DNA of 11,097 nt. Origin: JBHIDJ01 sp046760105 (lineage in GTDB: Bacteria; Pseudomonadota; Gammaproteobacteria; Acidiferrobacterales; SPGG2). This document shows, piece by piece, positions 6,319-11,097 of the stretch. A program made the translations under genes and the position numbers. Each line of letters starts with the position of its first letter. The stretch's first letter is position 1. The notes beneath the pieces were generated by a model. That model had not been told where the DNA came from and did not search any database. It saw nothing but the letters and a program-made list of their open reading frames with translations. The stretch is taken from the NCBI GenBank assembly GCA_046760105.1, contig JBHIDJ010000099.1, positions 1 through 11,097 on the forward strand, read 5' to 3'.

Positions 6319-6822
6319 ATGGCGGAGAAAGTGATCCACGGACATGTTATCCATCCGATGGCCGTGCCGGAAATCGTCTGCAAGGCGATACCCGACGACG
6401 AGCGCATATGGGTTCCACAGGCGCCGAACGTCTGGTTCCGACCGCTGATGCTCAACACGGTCGAGGGAGGATGGTGTAATCTGTTACGCGTACGCAAGTC
6501 CGGTGTTCTAAGCCGACATCGCCACCCAGCACCGGTTCACGGCTTCGTCATAAAGGGCTCATGGCGATACCTGGAACATGACTGGATCGCCACCGAAGGG
6601 TCGTATGTCTTCGAACCGCCCGGTGAGGTCCACACATTGGTCGTCGACGATAGCGTAGAAGAAATGATCACCTTTTTTAATGTGTCTGGTTGCATGTACT
6701 ACGTCGACGATAAAGGCAGAAGCACCGGCTTTGAGGATGTGTTCTCCAAAATCGATATGTGTCGGTCACATTATGCCGAGGTCGATCTGGGTGCGGAGTA
6801 CGTAGAACAATACATACGCTGA
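6319..6822 (+). CDS. Cupin dioxygenase-like protein (2,4'-dihydroxyacetophenone dioxygenase family)
   Basis: The 167-residue product is a single-domain cupin. Metal-binding residues stand out: His67 and His69 in SRHRHPAPVH (cupin motif 1), and His105 in PPGEVHTL (motif 2). Glu86 (YLEHDW) is a candidate acidic ligand. The stretches GFVIKGSWRYLEHDW and EGSYVFEPPGEVHTLVV are hallmarks of proteins annotated as 2,4'-dihydroxyacetophenone dioxygenase family. The characterised enzyme there is a non-haem iron oxygenase that cleaves a C-C bond, but most relatives are untested and an aromatic substrate is not implied by these neighbours. A run of six G (6303-6308) about 10 bases upstream serves as a ribosome site. 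It resumes the plus-strand series after the 426-base gap holding the kinase remnant. Confidence 0.85.
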   Translation: MAEKVIHGHVIHPMAVPEIVCKAIPDDERIWVPQAPNVWFRPLMLNTVEGGWCNLLRVRKSGVLSRHRHPAPVHGFVIKGSWRYLEHDWIATEGSYVFEPPGEVHTLVVDDSVEEMITFFNVSGCMYYVDDKGRSTGFEDVFSKIDMCRSHYAEVDLGAEYVEQYIR

Positions 6823-6838
6823 CCACGGGTCACGCAGT

Positions 6839-6872
6839 CCACCAGTAGCGAGTCGTCGAGATCGCCTGGTGG
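6839..6872. repeat. Strong inverted repeat between the cupin and Rid genes (hairpin or operator)
   Basis: Arms CCACCAG (6839-6845) and CTGGTGG (6866-6872) are perfect complements, and inside them GCGA (6848-6851) pairs with TCGC (6862-6865). This gives an 11-bp stem with a 2-base bulge and a 10-base loop. No T-run follows. It lies directly before a candidate extended -10 box, so it could be an operator. As RNA it could be a processing or stabilising hairpin between cupin and Rid messages. Confidence 0.5.
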
Positions 6873-6874
6873 TC

Positions 6875-6883
6875 TGATATAAA
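6875..6883 (+). promoter_or_regulatory. Candidate extended -10 promoter element for the Rid-DadA-DMGDH genes
   Basis: The bases read TG-A-TATAAA, one mismatch from the extended -10 consensus TGnTATAAT. Its position would put a transcription start near 6890 and the AGGAGG ribosome site at 6903 in a very short leader. No -35 hexamer is evident at 6855-6860, which is acceptable for extended -10 promoters. The preceding inverted repeat would overlap the -35 zone. Prediction only. Confidence 0.3.
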
Positions 6884-6902
6884 TGTTGAACCAAGAAACC
6901 AC

Positions 6903-6910
6903 AGGAGGAG
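6903..6910 (+). promoter_or_regulatory. Strong ribosome binding site fixing the start of the second Rid gene
   Basis: AGGAGGAG ends 2 bases before the ATG at 6913. An in-frame ATG also exists at 6883, but it has no ribosome site, lies inside the candidate -10 region and would add ten residues that Rid proteins lack. The start at 6913 is therefore preferred. Confidence 0.8.
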
Positions 6911-6912
6911 TC

Positions 6913-7263
6913 ATGACTATCCAACGCATGCACACCGGCCCGCGTATGAGCCAGGTGGTTGTTAACGGAAATACGGTGTATCTGGCTGGGCAAGTAGCGC
7001 TCGATGCGCCAGGCACCTCGGCGACCGATCAAACCAAGGATATTCTCAAGCGGATTGATACACTGCTTGCCGAAGCCGGTACCGATAAGTCGAAACTGCT
7101 GTCGGCTACTATATGGTTGTCCGACATAAAGACATTCGGTGAGATGAACGCGGTGTGGGACGCTTGGATCGATCCACAGAACCCACCAGCCCGGGCGTGT
7201 GTTGAGTCAACGCTGGCCGCCCCGCAATACAACGTCGAGATTATGGTAGTCGCGGCACGTTAG
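6913..7263 (+). CDS. Rid-family protein with conserved catalytic Arg (probable imine/enamine deaminase)
   Basis: The 116-residue product (from the preferred ATG) has a full-length Rid fold. The Arg needed for 2-iminoacid hydrolysis is present as Arg94 in NPPARACVES, followed by the conserved Glu109 (YNVEIMVVAA). Members with this pair hydrolyse reactive imines or enamines to keto acids and ammonia. It sits 24 bases before a DadA-type dehydrogenase, whose immediate product is an imino acid, so a role in clearing that imine is a sensible inference. It differs clearly from the Rid protein at 4250, which lacks the Arg. The N-terminal IQRMHTGPRMSQVVVNGN variant is common among the small RidA-like proteins found beside amino-acid oxidases. 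Confidence 0.9.
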   Translation: MTIQRMHTGPRMSQVVVNGNTVYLAGQVALDAPGTSATDQTKDILKRIDTLLAEAGTDKSKLLSATIWLSDIKTFGEMNAVWDAWIDPQNPPARACVESTLAAPQYNVEIMVVAAR

Positions 7264-7273
7264 CATCCAACAA

Positions 7274-7286
7274 AGGCCCGCGGCCT
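7274..7286 (+). repeat. Short GC hairpin at the dadA-like ribosome site
   Basis: AGGCC-CGC-GGCCT forms a perfect 5-bp stem ending one base before the ATG at 7288. The only ribosome-site-like bases (AAAGG, 7272-7276) are partly inside the left arm, so the hairpin could limit initiation unless ribosomes arrive from the Rid gene 24 bases upstream. Confidence 0.3.
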
Positions 7287-7287
7287 C

Positions 7288-8538
7288 ATGAAAGTCTTAG
7301 TATTAGGTAGTGGCGTCATCGGGGTGACCACCGCGTATTATCTTGCACGTGATGGGCACGAGGTCACTGTTATCGATCGTCAACCGGAACCTGCGAATGA
7401 AACAAGTTTCGCGAATGCAGGCCTGGTTGCACCCGGTCACGCCTATGCCTGGGCCGCGCCCGAATCTCCAAAGATCCTGTTCAAATCGCTTTTCAATCCT
7501 AACCAGGCATTGCGGCTGCGTCCGCGGGTTGATCCGCGGATGTGGTCGTGGGGCCTATTATTCCTGCGTCAGTGCACGGAGAAACGGGCGCGCATCAATA
7601 CCATCCGGAAGCTCAGGCTCTGCATCGATTCACTCGATGCGCTGCACGAGGTCGTCAAAGAAACCGGCGTGCATTACGATGGCCGCACCGGCGGAAATCT
7701 TTATCTCTACCGGACACAAGCTACCTTTGATGCCGGCGTTACGCACACAAGCATCCTTCGGGAAAACGGACTGGAGTTGGAGTTCGTGGATCGCGACCGC
7801 GCCGCTGAGCTGGATTCTGCGCTTGCGCCTGTTAAGCACAAGATCGCCGGTGCTATCTACTCGCCCACGGATGAAAGTGGCGACGCCTGCATGTTTACAC
7901 GCAACCTGGCGGACGTGTGTCGCGAGCGTATGGGTGTCAGCTTTGCATTCGAGACCACGATCCAGCGACTCGAGGTCGGCGGCGATACGATCGCGCGCGT
8001 CGTCACTGACAAGGGAAATTTTGCAACCGATATCTACGTCCTGTCACTCGGTTGTGACAGCCCGTTTCTAACGCGCAGGCTCGGCATCCGGTTGCCGATC
8101 TATCCCGTGAAAGGCTACTCGGTGACCGTTCCCGTGGGAGAGCAACACAAGGCACCAACTATCGGCGGCGTGGATGAGAACAGTCTAGCGGCCTGGGCAC
8201 GCATGGGGGATCGTCTGCGTATTACCGCCACCGCCGAGTTCAGCGGCTACGACCGCAGTCACAAGCCCAAGGATTTCCGATTCATGCTAAGCGTCGCGCG
8301 TGACCTGTTCCCCGAGGGTGGCGACTACGAACAACCCACGTACTGGGCCGGGCTACGGCCCATGACGCCCGAAGGTACGCCCATTCTCGGTAAGACAAAA
8401 TATCGCAACCTTTTTCTTAACACCGGACACGGTCATATCGGTTGGACGATGTCTTGCGGCTGCGCCCGCGTTACCGCCGACTTGGTCGCAGGACGTAAGC
8501 CTGAGATTAGCTTGGAAGGAATGATCTTGTCGCAGTGA
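7288..8538 (+). CDS. dadA: FAD-dependent D-amino-acid dehydrogenase, DadA-like
   Basis: The 416-residue product begins with a dinucleotide-binding fold, GSGVIG at 7-12, and Asp30 ends the second strand, typical of FAD-binding DAO-family proteins. The block ETSFANAGLVAPGHAYAWA (38-56) is a DadA signature, as are GLRPMTPEGTPILG (355-368) and TGHGHIGWTM (379-388) near the C-terminus. DadA oxidises D-amino acids to imino and then keto acids, passing electrons to the membrane quinone pool. It lacks a signal peptide and acts on the cytoplasmic face of the inner membrane. Length is slightly under E. coli DadA (about 430). Relatives also act on cis-4-hydroxy-D-proline and other imino acids, so the substrate is open. 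It lies between an Arg-containing Rid protein and an N-methyl-amine dehydrogenase. Confidence 0.88.
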   Translation: MKVLVLGSGVIGVTTAYYLARDGHEVTVIDRQPEPANETSFANAGLVAPGHAYAWAAPESPKILFKSLFNPNQALRLRPRVDPRMWSWGLLFLRQCTEKRARINTIRKLRLCIDSLDALHEVVKETGVHYDGRTGGNLYLYRTQATFDAGVTHTSILRENGLELEFVDRDRAAELDSALAPVKHKIAGAIYSPTDESGDACMFTRNLADVCRERMGVSFAFETTIQRLEVGGDTIARVVTDKGNFATDIYVLSLGCDSPFLTRRLGIRLPIYPVKGYSVTVPVGEQHKAPTIGGVDENSLAAWARMGDRLRITATAEFSGYDRSHKPKDFRFMLSVARDLFPEGGDYEQPTYWAGLRPMTPEGTPILGKTKYRNLFLNTGHGHIGWTMSCGCARVTADLVAGRKPEISLEGMILSQ

Positions 8539-8615
8539 CTGTGGCCGTAGCGGTGAGTGGCACGGTACTTTTAATCAAAAGGTCGTGGTTCGATAGCTAG
8601 CTCGGAGGGTAAGGC

Positions 8616-11033
8616 ATGAAGTCGCATTATCGGGTAGTCGTGATTGGCGGCGGTGTCACGGGATGCAGTGTTCTTTACCACCTCGCGAAAATGGGCTGGA
8701 AGGATGTCGTGTTGCTTGAACGCTCCGAGCTCACGTCCGGATCTTCTTGGCACGCGGCGGGTGTGATCCATACGATCAACGCGGATCCGAACATCGCTCG
8801 TCTGCAGGGCTACACTATTAAACTTTATGAGGAAATCGAAAAACTTTCGGGGCAGTCGTGTAGCGTGCATCGCCCCGGTGGCATCTACCTGGCCTCGACC
8901 CCGGAACGCCTCGACTACCTGAAGCAGGAGCGGGCGAAGGCCCGCTATATGGGTCTCGATTCCGACTTCATTACGATGGAAGAGGTCAAGGAGCTAAACC
9001 CACTTGTCGAGACCAAGCACTTCACCGGCGCCCTGTTCGAGCCGGCAGACGGTCATGTGGATCCAGCGGGCGTCACCCATGCCTATGCGAGAGCGGCGCG
9101 CCACTACGGTGCGGAGGTTCATCGCAACACACCCGTCGAGGATCTGCGGCAGCGGTCCGATGGAACCTGGGACGTGATGACGCCTGCGGGCACCATCAAC
9201 GCGGAGATTGTGGTGAACGCGGCCGGTCTCTGGGGGCGCGAGGTCGGTCGCATGGCGGGCGTTGATTTGCCGCTGTTGCCGATGGAGCATCAGTACATCA
9301 TCACCGAACCGATCAAGGAGATCGAAGAGCTCGGTCGTGAAATCGCGGTCACCATCGACTACGAAGGCAACGCATACACGCGCCAGGAGGGCAAGGGTCT
9401 GCTCATCGGTACCTATGAGCCGGGTTGCAGACCTTGGTCTGTGCGGGGCACCCCGAAGGACTTTGGTCACGAACTGCTGCAGCCCGACCTGGACCGCTTT
9501 GTCGATCGCATGGAGATTGCTTACGAACGTATGCCCACGTTGGCGACCGCCGGCATTAAGAACGTCACCAATGGCCCATTCGCCTTTGCGCCGGACGGGA
9601 ACCCGCTCATCGGCCCCGTGCCTGGAATGCGTAACTTTTATGTCGCCTGCGCGGTTATGGCTGGGTTCTGTCAAGCGGGAGGCGTCGGGCTGTGTCTCGC
9701 GGAATGGATCATCGAGGGTGAGCCCAACATCGATGTCTTCGCCATGGACGTCGCCCGTTTTGGTGAGCACGCCACCAGCGGCTACACGATCGAGAAGGTG
9801 AAGGAGAACTATTCACGGCGGTTCATTATTACCTATCCGAATGAGGAGCTCCCGGCGGCCCGTCCCTGGAAGACGACATCAATATACGAGAACCTAAAAG
9901 AAAGAGGCGCCGTGTTCGGCACATCCTTCGGACTGGAACACGCACTCTGGTTTGCGCCGGAAGGTGTCGAGCCACGGGAGATTCCCACGTTCCGCCGTTC
10001 CAATGCCTTCGAGTATGTGGCGGAGGAGTGCCGCGCCGTGCGTGAGAACGTCGGCATCCTCGAGATCGCCAACTTTGCAAAATACGAGATCAGCGGAACT
10101 GGCGCTGAGCGTTGGCTGGACCGGATCTTCGCCAATCACATGCCAAAGACAAACCGGTTGCTGCTGAGTCCCATCTTGAGCCCAAAAGGCCGCCTTGCGG
10201 GCGATCTCACGGTGGGCAAGCTCGGCGACGAGCGCTTTTATATCTTCGGATCCGGCGTGATGCAGGCGGCACACATGCGCTGGTTTCTGCGCCATCTGCC
10301 GGACAGCGGGGTAATGGTGCGCAACTGCAGCAACGAGCTCCACGGGCTGGCCATCGCCGGGCCGCAGTCACGCGAGTTGCTATCGCGCCTGACGCTTGAG
10401 GACGTTTCGCGTAACACCTTTCGTTTTCTGGACCTAAAGGAATTCGAGGTCGCTGGGATCAAGTGCATCGTCGCCCGCATATCGTTCACCGGTGAGCTTG
10501 GTTACGAGATCTATTGTCCGTCTGCCTATCAGCTCGCACTGTACGACGCGATCATGACGGCGGGGGCGAATATGGACGTCAAGCTCTTTGGCGGACGTGC
10601 CCTGTTTTCGCTGCGCCTGGAGAAGAACTACGGTATCTGGACTTACGAGTTCAGGCCCGATTTCACTGCGGCCGAAGCCGGTCTCGACGTCTTCATCGAT
10701 TTCGATAAAGCGGTCGACTTTATCGGCAAGGAACCGGCGTTGGCCGAGCGTGGGGCCGGACCGAAGCGCCGCCTCGTCGTGCTCGTGGTTGACGCCGATG
10801 ATGCGGACGTCAACCGCGACGAGCCGGTCTTCCACAACGGCGGATGTGTCGGTTATGTCACCTCGGGTGGTTACGCCCATTACACGAAAAACAGCGTCGC
10901 TATGGCTTATGTCCCCGCTGAACTCGCCCGGGAGGGCACCGAGTTCGAAATCGAGATACTCGGTGCCAAACGACCTGCCAAAATACAGTTAGAGCCACTT
11001 TACGATCCGAAGCGCGAACGCATGCGTGGCTGA
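8616..11033 (+). CDS. Dimethylglycine/sarcosine dehydrogenase-like flavoprotein with C-terminal GcvT domain
   Basis: The 805-residue product has the full DMGDH architecture. An N-terminal DAO-type FAD domain has GGGVTG at 11-16 and Glu35 for the ribose. SSWHAAG (43-49) contains His46, the residue that carries covalent FAD in dimethylglycine and sarcosine dehydrogenases. The FAD domain runs to about 370, a linker (FAO_M) domain to about 435, a folate-binding GcvT domain to about 715, and a C-terminal GcvT barrel with GYVTSGGY to the end. The family demethylates N-methyl glycines, giving 5,10-methylene-tetrahydrofolate when folate is present. Other family members take betaine-derived or unrelated N-methyl compounds. 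The start at 8616 has GGAGG (8604-8608) at 7 bases. The 77-base gap after dadA has no terminator, so co-transcription is likely. Confidence 0.92.
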   Translation: MKSHYRVVVIGGGVTGCSVLYHLAKMGWKDVVLLERSELTSGSSWHAAGVIHTINADPNIARLQGYTIKLYEEIEKLSGQSCSVHRPGGIYLASTPERLDYLKQERAKARYMGLDSDFITMEEVKELNPLVETKHFTGALFEPADGHVDPAGVTHAYARAARHYGAEVHRNTPVEDLRQRSDGTWDVMTPAGTINAEIVVNAAGLWGREVGRMAGVDLPLLPMEHQYIITEPIKEIEELGREIAVTIDYEGNAYTRQEGKGLLIGTYEPGCRPWSVRGTPKDFGHELLQPDLDRFVDRMEIAYERMPTLATAGIKNVTNGPFAFAPDGNPLIGPVPGMRNFYVACAVMAGFCQAGGVGLCLAEWIIEGEPNIDVFAMDVARFGEHATSGYTIEKVKENYSRRFIITYPNEELPAARPWKTTSIYENLKERGAVFGTSFGLEHALWFAPEGVEPREIPTFRRSNAFEYVAEECRAVRENVGILEIANFAKYEISGTGAERWLDRIFANHMPKTNRLLLSPILSPKGRLAGDLTVGKLGDERFYIFGSGVMQAAHMRWFLRHLPDSGVMVRNCSNELHGLAIAGPQSRELLSRLTLEDVSRNTFRFLDLKEFEVAGIKCIVARISFTGELGYEIYCPSAYQLALYDAIMTAGANMDVKLFGGRALFSLRLEKNYGIWTYEFRPDFTAAEAGLDVFIDFDKAVDFIGKEPALAERGAGPKRRLVVLVVDADDADVNRDEPVFHNGGCVGYVTSGGYAHYTKNSVAMAYVPAELAREGTEFEIEILGAKRPAKIQLEPLYDPKRERMRG

Positions 11034-11097
11034 TTCGACAGTGGTGAGCGCGAGTGGATCGTACGCCCGAAGTTAATCTGGAAAGAATGAGGTTATC

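Noticed and set aside
8568..8584. A/T-rich hairpin ACTTTTAATCAAAAGGT before the DMGDH-like gene, considered as a terminator
   Set aside because: The stem is only six pairs, mostly A-T, and no T-run follows, so it is unlikely to stop transcription.
8994..9770. Minus-strand open frame of 258 codons inside the DMGDH-like gene
   Set aside because: Antisense to the FAD domain, no ribosome site and no recognisable motif; expected from the codon bias of the real gene.
11087..11097. ATG near the right edge, possibly the start of a further plus-strand gene
   Set aside because: Only four codons are visible, and the nearest purine-rich stretch (GGAAAG) is too close to be a convincing ribosome site.

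Overview
The window reads as a catabolic gene cluster from a bacterium, probably a proteobacterium. The evidence is compact bacterial gene spacing with Shine-Dalgarno sites, moderate GC content judged by eye, and a set of amino-acid and N-methyl-amine degradation families that is typical of Proteobacteria. I cannot place it more precisely from sequence alone. No rRNA, tRNA, CRISPR array, transposase or integrase was seen.

Left arm (minus strand): the window opens with the first 57 codons of a small secreted protein running off the edge (1-172). A 383-base gene-free stretch follows (173-555) and holds an unusual nest of dyad symmetries. Next come two adjacent peptidase-M24 ('pita-bread') proteins, 556-1710 and 1732-2889, with the 1732-2889 gene upstream and a 21-base gap between them. 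Both have lost the usual five metal ligands, so they belong with the non-metal M24 hydrolases (creatinase and ectoine-hydrolase type) rather than with true aminopeptidases.

Centre: 2890-3194 is a divergent promoter region. It carries a perfect 12-bp inverted repeat whose arms start exactly 105 bp apart, with a perfect TATAAT on the minus strand between them.

Right arm (plus strand): an agmatinase-type ureohydrolase (3195-4205), a Rid-family protein lacking the catalytic Arg (4250-4660), an ArgE-like M20 deacylase (4726-5892), a 2,4'-dihydroxyacetophenone-dioxygenase-type cupin (6319-6822), a second Rid protein with the Arg (6913-7263), a DadA-like D-amino-acid dehydrogenase (7288-8538) and an 805-residue dimethylglycine/sarcosine-dehydrogenase-like flavoprotein with a C-terminal GcvT module (8616-11033). 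Two gene remnants sit among them: an 18-codon stub of a phytanoyl-CoA-dioxygenase-like gene (4670-4729), and the C-terminal end of an FGGY carbohydrate kinase on the opposite strand (about 5928-6227). The cluster has therefore been rearranged.

Working model (inference): the genes together look able to take apart a nitrogen-rich small molecule with a guanidino or cyclic amidine group, an N-acyl group and/or N-methyl groups. The M24 pair and the ureohydrolase would cleave C-N bonds, the M20 enzyme would remove an acyl group, the DMGDH-like enzyme would pass a methyl carbon to tetrahydrofolate, DadA would oxidise a D- or imino-type amino acid, and the Rid proteins would clear reactive imines. 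The substrate is unknown. No transporter or regulator lies in the window.
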